A stretch of 64,000 bases of DNA from Lampris incognitus (lineage: Eukaryota; Chordata; Actinopteri; Lampriformes; Lampridae): contig NC_079214.1 in the NCBI RefSeq assembly GCF_029633865.1, positions 34,209,095 to 34,273,094 of the forward strand. Reading direction: 5' to 3'. The translations under genes were made by a program, and so were the position numbers. Positions 11,413 through 58,643 of the stretch are shown here, in pieces. The notes beneath the pieces are model-generated. The model was not told the origin of the DNA. It ran no database searches and saw only the letters and a program-made list of their open reading frames with translations. How positions within the stretch are numbered: position 1 is the stretch's first letter; the number at the start of each line of letters is the position of its first letter.

Positions 11413-11486
<74 letters not shown>
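11413..11486. repeat. (GA)n microsatellite inside the cttn 3' UTR
   Basis: About 37 GA units, read as (CU)n in the cttn transcript, beginning 92 bases after the stop codon. It is followed by a short TG run. Confidence 0.95.
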
Positions 11487-11488
<2 letters not shown>

Positions 11489-11577
11489 TGTGTGTGAAAG
11501 GAGGGGTAGGGGATATCATGTCTCTTTCCTCTTTTGCTTCAGGACGGGGAGACAAGGAGTCTCTGCGCAGGGCAGGA

Positions 11578-48817
<37,240 letters not shown>

Positions 48818-48843
48818 CTTTAGCGAGGTCTGTATCACACACG

Positions 48844-50071
48844 CTGAAATATGAAAAAAAAACTTTTTGATTCGTAAAGATGACGTTGTTTGTTATTATT
48901 TATATTATACAGTGCAAAATTACATGAGATTTCAAGTCCCTTGACTTTCCGGTTATCCTAATGGTCCTAGCAATGTTGACCACCACCCTACATCAACATT
49001 GTGATTCTTATCTTAACTGCGGTTTGACAGATTTGTACGGCAACATCAATGCAACTTGATTGATTGAACATCAAACTTCCCTTTCTGGTCCGTCGTATTT
49101 ATTCTGTGTGACCTGCAGCACAAAGAGTTTCTGTCCTGTACAGACTAAATCTTGATACATGACTCAACACAATCCGACCGATCAGCATCTGTTTTCAATC
49201 ACCAAGGCCAGGAGACATGGCTCCACTCATTCGGGCAGAAACGAGGGGGAAACGTCGGAGGACGAGGTAAAATTCCTTCTCCCACCCAAACTTTCAGAGA
49301 GGTGACTGGAGCACAACCGCGCCCATTTGCTAATGACGTTCAACAGCAAGCAATTTGGTCCAACTGGTACCAAAATTGTCAATTCGGTCAGACGAAAAGA
49401 TTTAAAATTAAGGAGGAGGGGGGGACGGGACGGACGTGGAATAAAAACCACAATTTAAAAAGGGGGGGGTGTGGGTACCAGATAGCAGCATTATCCCCAA
49501 TCCCATCCCAACACATTTCCGCATTGTTAAGTAAATGAGCCCTGTGAACGTGGCTCCTGTCGGGTAGTTTGCGATACCCAGGACAAATGATATGTAAACC
49601 GGGATTATCAACTAATCTAACCCGGCTAGAAGAGCAAACTTGTCGAGAGAGAGAGAAGAAATGACAACGCAGAGCCGCGAATTAATCGACCCGCATTCAT
49701 TGGAAATCCGCAACACCTAATGTCACGATATGCTTTACTTAGACAAGCAGATCGGGTTACAAAAACAAAACCGAAAACATCTTGTACGACGTTTGCGTGT
49801 TTGTACGGTCACGAATAGAAAAGCGTATGTAGTAACGGAAAGGCGATTTTATCCAGAGATTTCGCTGAGGGACTTGGAAACTGGCCGCGGCGTTTCCTGT
49901 TCTAGTTTTAGCTGGCCGCGCTAACAGCTTCTGCTTCTCTGTCCCAACACATACTGATTCTGCTTTATTCAGATTTTTGCTTTTTTTTTGTTTACAGGCG
50001 TCATGAAGGGACTGACAAATACTCACCGTCTACGACTCCAAACAAAACTGAAAGAGAATTTAAAATCCCAC
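48844..50071. other. cttn: cttn first intron
   Basis: Unremarkable intron between the inferred non-coding exon and the first coding exon. No element recognised. Confidence 0.45.
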
Positions 50072-50220
50072 CTGAACGCAAACCCCCCTCGTCACTACAG
50101 GATTTGATGGGAAGGACTGTAGCGCTACTTGGACTGATTGCTCTCTCGCCGCTCTTCCGGCTCTCCCAATATTCCCACTTCCTGCTTGGACTGACGTCAC
50201 ATCGTGACGCTAGTCGATGA
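50072..50220 (-). promoter_or_regulatory. cttn: Probable cttn promoter and non-coding first exon
   Basis: A donor-like GCGTTCAG|GTGGGA ends at 50072 on the minus strand. Just upstream lie ETS-type TTCC cores (50152, 50176) and a perfect CRE/ATF palindrome TGACGTCA at 50192-50199. Exon start and use are inferred; there is no TATA box. Confidence 0.5.
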
Positions 50221-50554
50221 AATGGGAGAAATTGTAGGTAGCTGGGGAGAAATCACACACGATTTGCCCTTTCAGCTCAGTTTTTCCTATATTTAGGAAT
50301 ATCGACAATCCCTGGGTATACCGTGGAGGACACGTGTGTTTGATTTGGAATATTGAAAAAGGTACCTACTTTAATTCTGTATTTTAACTGTATTGAGCCT
50401 GATATAGTGAAAGTGCACTATTTATTTTGGGGGGTTTTTTGTTTGTTTTTTTTACAATAATTAAAATTTTCGAGTTGCAACTTTGTCTTGTTTGATTATT
50501 CATCTAAAGGTTATTCATTTCATGGGAATTGGTATAATTAGGGAACCCAAACTG

Positions 50555-50555
<1 letters not shown>

Positions 50556-50638
<83 letters not shown>
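50556..50638. repeat. (AT)n microsatellite
   Basis: About 41 AT units immediately left of the PNMA/gag-like remnant. Confidence 0.97.
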
Positions 50639-50641
<3 letters not shown>

Positions 50642-52275
50642 CCTGCCCTCTATAGTTAAGGGGTAAAATAGAGGCACCGCTGGGATAGTTGAATATTTAA
50701 AAAATAGAATCAGTTAGAAGCTAAGACAAATTAAAGTTGCATAAGGAAAAATCTCATTGGAGAAAATGGAAGGTCAAGCTGAGCTAGTGACGGAGTTTAG
50801 GGACGGTGTCGTGGTGAGCTTTTAGATGAGGCTCATACACTTATGGTCCTCATCCCAGAAGATGTGGATGTCACTAAAATCGAAGAGACCCTGCAGACAG
50901 TGAAATGTTTGGTTCGTGTGCGTGTCAGAGGTAGGATTTTCATCATGCGACGTGACAGGTTTATGATCCTGTGTGAATGCCGGGAGAAGTTAAAGAAAGA
51001 GAACGTTCCTCCTGAAGCGCTGCCTACTGGCGGTAAAGAGGCGTGGCCTATATAGTCATAGTAGGTGAAGCCCCACCTGCACCTGTGTATGATTTCAGTA
51101 AGAAGTTAGCAGGGCTGCTGCAGGCTGAGGGCAAGCTGGAGGAGGACCTCCAGAGCATGCTCTCTCCATGCCTAAATAACCAAGACCCTCCCGTTAGCCC
51201 AACAGAATCCATCCTGCGCGCACTTAGTGATTTGCTTACAAAGCCCCCTAGCGAGCGTGGTAGTTATCACCGCCTACGTCTCTTCTCTGGAACCCTGCCC
51301 ACTCCTGCAGGTGAGGAACAGTTTGAATGCTGGTTAGAGCAATCACGGCTTATGGTAGAAGAGTGTGACTGCTCTCTTAAGGAGAAAAGGTGCAGCCTGA
51401 TGGAAAGCCTTAAAGGCTCGGAGTCGGCGTTTGATGTAGTTAAAGCAGCCCGAGCCAGCAATCCTGATGTCAGCCCTGAACAGTGCCTGGAAGCACTTGA
51501 ACATGTTTTTGGGTATGTAGTGTCTGGAGATGACCTGTTCCGCCTAATGCAGCAGCAGTCAGGTGAGAAGCTCACCGACTTCCTGAGGCGTCTGGAGCAG
51601 GCGCTATATAAAGTGAGTCAGCGAGGTGGTATCCTGCCTGAGTGTATAGGGTAGAGCAATTGTTGAGAGGTGCTGTAGCCTCAGATTTAATGTAATCTCC
51701 GCCTAAGAAAGAGGAAAGCCAAGCCGCCAACCTTTCTTGAGCTGTTGAAGGAGATACGTACAGAGGAGGAATATGAGGCCTCAAGGAAAAACCTCGGCTC
51801 CATTGTGCAGTGTGTACATGCGATGCAAGAGGCTGACTTAAAGCAGGCTGAAATTCAGAGCTTGAAAGCCGAAATAAAAGAGCTAAAGTCCTTAGTTGCA
51901 TCTCTGGCGACTAAGCCAGACCAGGCCATACAGGAATGTGCTGAGAAAACACCCCTCAGTGCATCTCCGCACAGTGAACCCCGTCCTGACTCCGAGCTGG
52001 CAGCTTTGAAGAAGCAAATGAAGCACCTACAGCAGAAAGTCGCCCATAGGGTGACTGAATCAGTGACTGCAAGTGCAGTCGCAACTGTGAAAGCTTCAAA
52101 ACCCGTCTCCAGTTACCCCCGAAGATCACAAAGGGTACAGAAGAGAAATTCTGCTACTGTTATGTGGGCATTTTGCAGGGAAGTGCCACAACTCTGAAAA
52201 TCGGGCTAGATAAATTGGAGTACAGTGAGAGAACCTAGGGTCCTGCCCTCTATAGTTATGGGGTAAAAGAGGCTA
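50639..52275 (+). pseudogene. PNMA/gag-like retroelement remnant
   Basis: Starts near ATGGAAGGTCAAG (50767) and reads in several frames: VDVTKIEETLQTVKCLVRVR; then (51043-51654) YHRLRLFSGTLPTPAGEEQF, CWLEQSRLMVEECDCSLKEK, PEQCLEALEHVFGYVVSGDD and FRLMQQQSGEKLTDFLRRLE; then (51745-52197) a coiled coil. The order matches the PNMA-type capsid of gypsy-related gag, and a damaged zinc knuckle (CGHFAGKCHN) follows at about 52155. At least three frame breaks; no pol. A short hairpin-containing sequence, CCTGCCCTCTATAGTTA.., flanks it on both sides (50645 and 52241). Confidence 0.75.
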
Positions 52276-52288
52276 CACACATATTTGA

Positions 52289-52376
52289 TTTGGCAAAGAT
52301 TTTACGCCAGATGCCCTCACTGACGCAACCCTCTCCATTTATCCGGGCTTGGGACCGGCACTAAGAATGTACTGGC
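52289..52376 (-). repeat. RTE LINE 5'-end fragment
   Basis: Inverted match to the LINE start at 29.8 kb: GGCAAAGATTTTACGCC, TTTATCCGGGCTTGGGACC and GGCATCCTCAGTGGCTGG. Confidence 0.75.
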
Positions 52377-52397
52377 TTGGGCATCCTCAGTGGCTGG

Positions 52398-52401
<4 letters not shown>

Positions 52402-52452
<51 letters not shown>
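52402..52452. repeat. (AT)n microsatellite
   Basis: About 25 AT units, followed by a LINE/SINE-type tail in minus orientation (CTTTATTCATCCCCGAGGGG). Confidence 0.95.
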
Positions 52453-52456
<4 letters not shown>

Positions 52457-52650
52457 ACACTTTATTCATCCCCGAGGGGAAATTGGGTTCTACTACAGAC
52501 ATGCATGCTCTATTAAGAAAAAACTAAACACTAACAAACATACAAGATAACAACAAAATAGAAACAAGAAAAACAGAAACAAATAGAAATAAAATAAAAT
52601 AAAAAAATAGAAATAAGAGCAAAAAATAGAAATAAGAACAAAATATATTG

Positions 52651-52940
52651 GGTCGGCGGTGGTGTAGTGGTCTAAGCATCGGCTTTGTGTCAATGCAGTT
52701 GCCCACTGGGGACCGGGGTTCGCGCCCCGGGCTCGTCAGATCCGACCATGGCCAGACTCGATGAAGCTGTCTTCGGGAGAGGGGCGGAGTCGGCTTGTGT
52801 TCGTCACATGAATGCGTCTCTATGTGTGTCGGAAAAAGCAATGGTTCGGCCTGGATTCGCCTTGTCACTAAGTGGGAAGGTGTCTTCTTCGAGACTGCCG
52901 GCCGGAGAGATGCAGCTGGCGAACGCATGCAGTACGACGA
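52651..52940 (+). repeat. tRNA-SINE, 5' part
   Basis: GTGGTGTAGTGGTCTAAGC and GGGGTTCGCGCCCCGG are the A- and B-box regions. It is the same family as 21285-21676. The tail is replaced near 52940 by leader sequence of the short-LTR gypsy family. Confidence 0.82.
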
Positions 52941-53004
52941 GGGTCAGCTCCTTCATGCCTCTGGGCGCATACACTTCCGATGGCCATCCCACTTCTGACA
53001 CCAA

Positions 53005-53155
53005 TGCAGCGAATTCGGGAGGCAACCACAGGAACTGCCGCTGCCGGGACGTGGACCCGTATCGCCTGCACCGCGGGAGACATCGCTGACCGTTCGACTA
53101 AAGGGTCAGATCCGTCAGCCAGCGGCTAACGTGTCTACTTATCCATGCACGTTAC
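53005..53155 (-). repeat. Short LTR with tRNA-like boxes (gypsy A 3' LTR)
   Basis: 151 bp, minus. It follows a purine tract (CTACCCCCCTCCTTCGGG on the plus strand) and is followed by the PBS TTGGTGTCAGAAGTGGGA. It therefore serves both as the 3' LTR of gypsy A and as the 5' LTR of an adjoining miniature copy. Confidence 0.82.
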
Positions 53156-53269
53156 ACTACCCCCCTCCTTCGGGAAGCGGGTCTCTGCGCGTAAGCATAT
53201 CAGCTCCTTCACGCCTCTCCACCAGTCCGTCGCTCTGGGGGTGGAGGGGCGTTGTCCTAGCCTTCTTCA

Positions 53270-53517
53270 CCCCCATGCGTTGACAAACACCCGTGCCTCG
53301 AAGTTCCGCCCCTGATCGCTGTTTGTTTCTTCGGGCGCACCGAATCGACAGAACATCTCACACACTAGCCGCTCGGCTGTAGTGGCAGCGCTCTGGTCTG
53401 GGACCGCATACGCCTCAGGCCATTTGGTAAAGTACTCCATGGCCACAAGGACGTATCGGTTTCCGTTGTCTGTGGTGGGAAATGGGCCAAGGAGGTCAAC
53501 ACCGACCCGCTCCATGG
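53270..53517 (-). pseudogene. Gypsy A integrase core
   Basis: MERVGVDLLGPFPTTDNGNR, YVLVAMEYFTKWPEAYAVPD and RFGAPEETNSDQGRNFEARV show the first two catalytic aspartates. The frame breaks at VNAWG, after which another frame gives RTTPLHPQSDGLVER. Its upstream half is on the far side of gypsy B (57507-57870). Confidence 0.85.
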
Positions 53518-53522
53518 GGGCC

Positions 53523-54017
53523 TGTCACGTATCAGGAAAGAACCCAAAAGCAGACGGGACAACCAGGTAAGGGAAGAATCAAGTCTTTATTGAAGTAATC
53601 GATCTCAGGGGTAGAGCAGGAGTTGGCTCAGTGGCAGGTAGGTAGGCAGGCAGGCAGAAGTCCATGAAAGGCGACATTCCAGCGAAGACTGGTCCACAGT
53701 GGAGGCTTTTTAAGGGTGATGATCGCTTTGATGTCAAGGGAGAGTGGCTGACTGCTTTGATGGCCAGCTGGTGTACCAGGGTGAAGGGGGGGGTCAGCAG
53801 GTGTCAAGGGTGATCGCTTTGATGTCAAGGGCGAGAGGCTGATTGCTTTGATGTCAAGGGAGAGAGAGCGCGACCAGCTCGAGACGCTGATTGCTTTGAT
53901 GTCAAGGGAGAGAGGGCGCGACCAGCTGGTGTACCGGGGTGAAGGGGGGGGGTCAGCAGGTGTCAAGGGCGATCGCCTTGATGTCAAGGGCGAGAGGAAG
54001 GGCGAGCGGCTGTGACA
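53523..54017 (-). repeat. Gypsy B 3' LTR with internal minisatellite
   Basis: Contains repeated GCTTTGATGTCAAGGG units with GAG-rich spacers. AATAAA on the coding strand lies near 53588. Carries a 12-bp insertion near the right end compared with the other LTR. Confidence 0.92.
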
Positions 54018-57011
54018 GAACCCCCCACTCCGAGGGGCGCCACCGGGCGACCTACCAGACCCGTCAGGGTGCGTCCTGTGGAAGTCCCGGATGAGGTTCG
54101 TGTCCAGGACCAGGCGACGAGGGACCCAACACCTCTCCTCCGGGCCATATCCCTCCCAGTCCACGAGATACTGCAGGCCGCGGCCGCGGCGACGAGAGTC
54201 CAGGAGACGACGAACGATGTAAGCCGGATGATCGTTGATCATACGAGGAGGTGGGGGCGGGGGGGCCGGAGGAACTAGAGGGCTGGTAGAGACAGGTTTG
54301 AGGCAGGACACATGGAAGGAAGGGTGAACCCGGAGAGTGCGGGACAGGTTCAGACGTACCACAGAGGGGTTAATGACTTTGACAATGGGAAAGGGACCAA
54401 TATACCTGGGGGACAGTTTTTTAGCGTCCGATTTCAAGGGTAGATCCTTGGTAGAGAGCCAAACCTGGTCACCGGGGGAGTAGTCCGGAGCAGGGGTGCG
54501 ATGACGATCCGCCAAGCGCTGGTAACGGCCGGAGGTCCTGAGCAGTGCAGCACGGGCTCGTCCCCAGGTCCGACGGCACCGACGGACATGGGCCTGGACA
54601 GACGGAACCGGAATGTCTACCTCTTGAGAAGGAAAAAGGGGAGGCTGATAGCCGTAAAGGCATTGAAAAGGGGACAACTCAGTAGCAGACGATGGCAGGG
54701 TGTTATGGGCATATTCTACCCAGGGGAGTTGTGAGGACCAAGAGGATGGGTTGGCAGACACCACACAGCGGAGAACAGTCTCCAATGCCTGGTTGGCCCT
54801 CTCGGCCTGGCCGTTGGTCTGAGGATGGAACCCCGATGACAGGCTGACGGTGGCACCGATGGCAGAGCAGAAAGCCTTCCAGACAGCAGAAGTGAACTGG
54901 GGGCCACGGTCAGACGCTATTTCACGGGGAAGACCGTGGACCCGGAAAACCTCCCTGACCAGCAGATCCGCAGTCTCTCGAGCCGAAGGCAGTTTAGACA
55001 AGGGCAAAAAATGAACAAATTTACTGAAGCGATCAACAACAGTCAGTACAACGGTGTTACCGTCGGAGGCGGGCAGACCAGAGACGAAATCCAAGGACAG
55101 ATGCGACCAGGAACGGTGTGGAACAGGCAGGGGGCGCAGCAGACCGGCACTGGCCTGAGTGGAGGGCTTATTCTGGGCACAAACAGGACAGGCAGAAACA
55201 AAAGACCCAGTATCCTCCGTCATGGAAGGCCACCAGAACCGCCTACGGAGGAAGGCTAGGGTACGGGTTACTCCAGGATGGCAGGTGAGTTTGGAGGAGT
55301 GAGCCCACTGCAACACACTAGATTTAACAGCATCTGGAACAAACAAGTGCCCGGGGGGACCATCACCTGGGTCAGGCTGAGTCTGTTGTGCTGCCATGAC
55401 CTCCCTTTTGATGTTCCAGGTGACAGCCGCAGCCGCAACCACACAGGTAGGGGGAACGATGGTGTCAGGTTGGAGCTTGGGCTCAGACTCCTCCCCATGC
55501 ACATGAGACAGAGCATCGGGCTTGGCATTCCTGGAGCCAGGGCTTGACACTTGACAGGGGACAGACTGAGGCAGAGCAGACTGGAGGCATATGGCATGAC
55601 AGACGGGACTCCAACTTGAAATTCTGGCCGATGACCAATCAATATGGGGACTATGCTTAACTAGCCAGGGATGACCAAGTATAATGGGAACAAATGGAGA
55701 ATTGATAACAAAAAAACTTAACTCCTCTTGATGGTTTCCCGACAACAGGAGGCGCACAGGCTCGGTCTTAGAGGTTATCCGGGCCAGGAGACGTCCATCC
55801 AGAGCATTAGCTTCAAGAGGCTGGTCCAGACTCACAGTGGCAAGACCTAACTGCTTCACAACAGTTGCATCCAAAAAGCTTTCATCAGCTCCAGAGTCAA
55901 TTAAAGCCAAAAGTTTAGTGGACTGACCTTTAAAACTGATGGTAGCTTGCAACTGGGTACGTGGACGAGGAGACAGAGGGCAGACAGTTGGGCTCACGAG
56001 GATCCTCCCCCTCCCTCGTGAGCCTGCTAGTTTTGACGGACGGTGAGGGCAGGAGGCCAGAAAGTGACCAGGCCGACCACAATACAAGCAGCTGTTCTCG
56101 GTGATGCGGCGTTGACGCTCCTCCGGGTTGAGCCGGAAGCGGCCGAGTTGCATCGGCTCCGAAGCTGGGGAAGAGTCATGCCTCGGACTTTCTCGGAGGA
56201 CGTCAGCCTCAGGCGAGCGAGCTCGGCCCCCAGCGTTTGGAGGTGTGGCCCGTGGAAAGTTGTTGTGACCAGGAAAGCGGCGTGTCCTCTCTCGGCTGTC
56301 CACACGAATGGCCAGGGTAACCAATTCCTCCAACCCTCCAGGCTCGGGGTAGGAAACCAATTCGTCCTTTATGGATTCGCTGAGACTGTTGGAAAAGCTG
56401 GCCTGGAGGGACTCGTTGTTCCATCTGCTCTCCGCTGATAGCGTACGGAACTCAACGGAGTAGTCGGCGACGCTGCGGGAACCCTGGCGGAGAGAGATCA
56501 GTCTTTTTGACGCATCCTTTCCCCGCACGGGATGATCAAAAACCTGGCGAAAAGCAGTGGTGAACTCAGCGTAGGATGAGGACGTGGAGGCCCGCATTTC
56601 CCACACCGCTGTAGTCCAATCCAGGGCGCTTCCCCGGAGAAGACCCATGATGTAAGCAACTTTGGCTCCATCCGTGGAATATGACTGGGGCTGCTGGTTA
56701 AACACAATCTCACACTGCATCAAAAAAGGGCGACAAAGTCCAAAATCTCCATCATACTTATCGGGCGGGGCAACCCTTGGTTCCTTAGCCAAAGTTGATG
56801 GCGCTGGGGGTGGCGGAGCTGGAGGGGCGGATCCCGGGCTAGCGGAGGCACTAAGTTGGGTCTGGATTCCGGAGATCTTTGAGCTGAGCCCACGGAGGGC
56901 GTCAGCCATCCCCTGTAGCACCTGGCTGTGCTGGCCGAGGACCAATTCCTGGTTGGCTACAGCCTGGCAGACCGTGGCCAGGTCTGTGGTGGAATGGTCT
57001 GCTGGGTCCAT
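53628..57011 (-). CDS. Gag-protease-integrase-chromodomain fusion frame of gypsy B (no RT)
   Basis: A single 1127-codon frame begins at 57011, 17 bases inside the 5' LTR boundary. Order: gag ([20 protein letters not shown]; capsid [20 protein letters not shown]), CCHC knuckle [14 protein letters not shown] (about 56050-56090), protease [13 protein letters not shown] (about 55880-55910), then, near 55545-55565, a direct jump to [13 protein letters not shown]. In complete relatives that motif lies after RNase H, so RT and RNase H are absent. Integrase follows with the HHCC finger ([25 protein letters not shown]), D (SLDFVSGLP), D ([13 protein letters not shown]) and E ([12 protein letters not shown]), and a chromodomain ([20 protein letters not shown]). 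The last about 130 codons run into the 3' LTR. Chromodomains direct insertion to histone-marked chromatin in the family. Confidence 0.92.
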   Translation of the reverse strand: MDPADHSTTDLATVCQAVANQELVLGQHSQVLQGMADALRGLSSKISGIQTQLSASASPGSAPPAPPPPAPSTLAKEPRVAPPDKYDGDFGLCRPFLMQCEIVFNQQPQSYSTDGAKVAYIMGLLRGSALDWTTAVWEMRASTSSSYAEFTTAFRQVFDHPVRGKDASKRLISLRQGSRSVADYSVEFRTLSAESRWNNESLQASFSNSLSESIKDELVSYPEPGGLEELVTLAIRVDSRERTRRFPGHNNFPRATPPNAGGRARSPEADVLRESPRHDSSPASEPMQLGRFRLNPEERQRRITENSCLYCGRPGHFLASCPHRPSKLAGSRGRGRILVSPTVCPLSPRPRTQLQATISFKGQSTKLLALIDSGADESFLDATVVKQLGLATVSLDQPLEANALDGRLLARITSKTEPVRLLLSGNHQEELSFFVINSPFVPIILGHPWLVKHSPHIDWSSARISSWSPVCHAICLQSALPQSVPCQVSSPGSRNAKPDALSHVHGEESEPKLQPDTIVPPTCVVAAAAVTWNIKREVMAAQQTQPDPGDGPPGHLFVPDAVKSSVLQWAHSSKLTCHPGVTRTLAFLRRRFWWPSMTEDTGSFVSACPVCAQNKPSTQASAGLLRPLPVPHRSWSHLSLDFVSGLPASDGNTVVLTVVDRFSKFVHFLPLSKLPSARETADLLVREVFRVHGLPREIASDRGPQFTSAVWKAFCSAIGATVSLSSGFHPQTNGQAERANQALETVLRCVVSANPSSWSSQLPWVEYAHNTLPSSATELSPFQCLYGYQPPLFPSQEVDIPVPSVQAHVRRCRRTWGRARAALLRTSGRYQRLADRHRTPAPDYSPGDQVWLSTKDLPLKSDAKKLSPRYIGPFPIVKVINPSVVRLNLSRTLRVHPSFHVSCLKPVSTSPLVPPAPPPPPPRMINDHPAYIVRRLLDSRRRGRGLQYLVDWEGYGPEERCWVPRRLVLDTNLIRDFHRTHPDGSGRSPGGAPRSGGFCHSRSPFLSPLTSRRSPLTPADPPPSPRYTSWSRPLSLDIKAISVSSWSRSLSLDIKAISLSPLTSKRSPLTPADPPLHPGTPAGHQSSQPLSLDIKAIITLKKPPLWTSLRWNVAFHGLLPACLPTCH

Positions 57012-57027
57012 AGTGGCTGGAACGTAC

Positions 57028-57506
57028 TGTCACGTATCAGGAAAGAACCCAAAAGCAGACGGGACAACCAGGTAAGGGAAGAATCAAGTCTTTATTGAAG
57101 TAACCGATCTCAGGGGTAGAGCAGGAGTTGGCTCAGTGGCAGGTAGGCAGGCAGGCAGAAGTCCATGAAAGGCGACATTCCAGCGAAGACTGGTCCACAG
57201 TGGAGTCTTTTTAAGGGTGATGATCGCTTTGATGTCAAGGGAGAGCGGCTGACTGCTTTGATGGCCAGCTGGTGTACCAGGGTGAAGGGGGGGGGTCAGC
57301 AGGTGTCAAGGGCGATCGCTTTGACGTCAAGGGCGAGAGGCTGATTGCTTTGATGTCAAGGGAGAGAGAGCGCGACCAGCTCGAGACGCTGATTGCTTTG
57401 ATGTCAAGGGAGAGAGGGCGCGACCAGCTGGTGTACCGGGGTGAAGGGGGGGGTCAGCAGGTGTCAAGGGCGATCGCTTTGATGTCAAGGGCGAGAGGCT
57501 GTGACA
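57028..57506 (-). repeat. Gypsy B 5' LTR
   Basis: 479 bp, same structure as the partner LTR. On the coding strand AATAAA lies near 57094. Confidence 0.92.
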
Positions 57507-57877
57507 GGGCCCCCACCGGATATTGTCGTAGAGGGGCATGGGAGCGCCTGGTTGGTCCTTTCTTGGCAGTGCAGGCATCACAACAGTGCACAAAAAGTTC
57601 AGTGTCATGCCTGCATCCGGCCCAGTAGAACCGTTGGCGTAGTTTGTTCTGCGTCTTTGCCACCCCATAGTGACCTGCCCCCACCGAGCCATGGGCCGCC
57701 CGTAGCACTCGTTGGCGCCAGTCCTTGGGCACCAGTAACTGCCACACACTTCTTCCCCGGCCCAACGCTTGCCAGACCCGGTACCACAGTCCATCACGCT
57801 GGGCCAAGGTGGCCCACTGGGAAAAGTAGACCTTGGTCTCCACCGACATGGCAGAGACAGCTTGCCAGTGGGGGCGT
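57507..57877 (-). pseudogene. Gypsy A integrase zinc-binding N-terminus
   Basis: DWRQRVLRAAHGSVGAGHYG, VAKTQNKLRQRFYWAGCRHD and ELFVHCCDACTAKKGPTR give the H-H-C-C finger. The frame continues at 53517 across the gypsy B insertion. At about 57877 the minus-strand coding abruptly joins plus-strand sequence of the same element's 3' end. Confidence 0.85.
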
Positions 57878-57989
57878 GAAGAAGACTAGGACAACGCCCC
57901 TCCACCCCCAGAGCGACGGACTGGTGGAGAGGCGTGAAGGAGCTGATATGCTTAAGCGTGAGGACGCGCTTCCCGAAGGAGGGGGTGAG

Positions 57990-58141
57990 TGTAACGTGCA
58001 TGGATTAGTAGACACGTTGGCCGCTGGCTGATGGGTCGGACCCTTTAGTCGAGCGATCAGCGATGTCTTCCGCGGTGCGGGCGATATGGGTTCACGTCCC
58101 GGCCGCGGCAGTTCCTGTGGTTGCCCCACGAATTTGCTAAA
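57990..58141 (+). repeat. Short LTR with tRNA-like boxes (plus copy)
   Basis: 152 bp, starts TGTAACGTGCATGG after the purine tract GAAGGAGGGGGTGAG and ends before TTGGTGTCAGAAGTGGGA. The B-box-like GGTTCACGTCC is kept. Confidence 0.82.
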
Positions 58142-58250
58142 TTGGTGTCAGAAGTGGGATGGTGAAACCGTAAGGCCATCGGAAGCGTATGCGCCCAAAG
58201 GCGTGGAGGAGCTGATATGCTTAAGCGTGGGGACGCGCTTCCCGAATCTA

Positions 58251-58351
58251 AGCCTTTAGTCGAACGGTTAGCGATGTCTCCCGCAGCGCAGGAGATACAT
58301 GTTCGCGTCCCGGCCACTCCTGTGGTCCCCCCCCCCCCCAAATTTGTTAGC
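58251..58351 (+). repeat. Short LTR, 5'-truncated
   Basis: Begins at the A-box region (CTTTAGTCGAACGGTTAGCG), has B-box-like TGTTCGCGTCC and ends in a C-run and AATTTGTTAGCA. Confidence 0.65.
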
Positions 58352-58409
58352 ATTTTTTTCTCGAAACCGTCAATTGTATTGAGTGCTCGACTAATGAGGA
58401 GCGGAATGT

Positions 58410-58521
58410 TGTAGCAAATTCGGGAGGCAACCACAGAAAATGCCGTGGCCGGGACGCGAACCCGTATCGCCCGCACCGCGGGAGACGTCGCTAACCGCTC
58501 GACTTATCCATGCACGTTTAA
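58410..58521 (-). repeat. Short LTR, minus copy with internal deletion
   Basis: TGTAGCAAATTCGGGAGGC to CCATGCACGTTTA. About 45 bp are missing beside the A box; the B-box region GACGCGAACC remains. Confidence 0.7.
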
Positions 58522-58533
58522 ATATCAACACTG

Positions 58534-58643
<110 letters not shown>

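Larger units (their letters stand above)
9770..11577 (-). other. cttn: Probable cttn 3' untranslated region
   Basis: The interval follows the cttn stop codon on the minus strand. It is AT-rich and free of recognisable transposons. An AATAAA on the minus strand at 9783-9778 is a plausible distal polyadenylation signal, giving a UTR of about 1.8 kb. A 74-bp GA/CT tract lies 92 bases past the stop. The 3' end itself is inferred. Confidence 0.5.
53523..57506 (-). mobile_element. Chromodomain Ty3/gypsy element (B), reverse transcriptase deleted
   Basis: LTRs of 495 bp (53523-54017) and 479 bp (57028-57506) start TGTCAC and end GTGACA, with the 5-bp duplication GGGCC at 53518-53522 and 57507-57511. 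One uninterrupted minus-strand frame fills the interior. The LTRs differ by about ten small changes, mostly indels in internal repeats, so the insertion is fairly recent and younger than gypsy A. Confidence 0.94.
52941..58521. mobile_element. Composite of short-LTR gypsy element (A) pieces around a nested gypsy (B)
   Basis: Gypsy A pieces: leader with PBS (52941-53004), LTR (53005-53155), 3' interior and integrase core (53156-53522), integrase zinc-finger part (57507-57877), all minus; then in plus orientation integrase end and purine tract (57878-57989), LTR (57990-58141), PBS and leader (58142-58250), partial LTR (58251-58351); and a minus partial LTR (58410-58521). Gypsy B (53523-57506) interrupts A with duplication GGGCC. 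Confidence 0.8.

Noticed and set aside
52676-52740. Functional tRNA gene in the SINE heads
   Set aside because: tRNA-like only; repeated at several loci with SINE bodies and tails.
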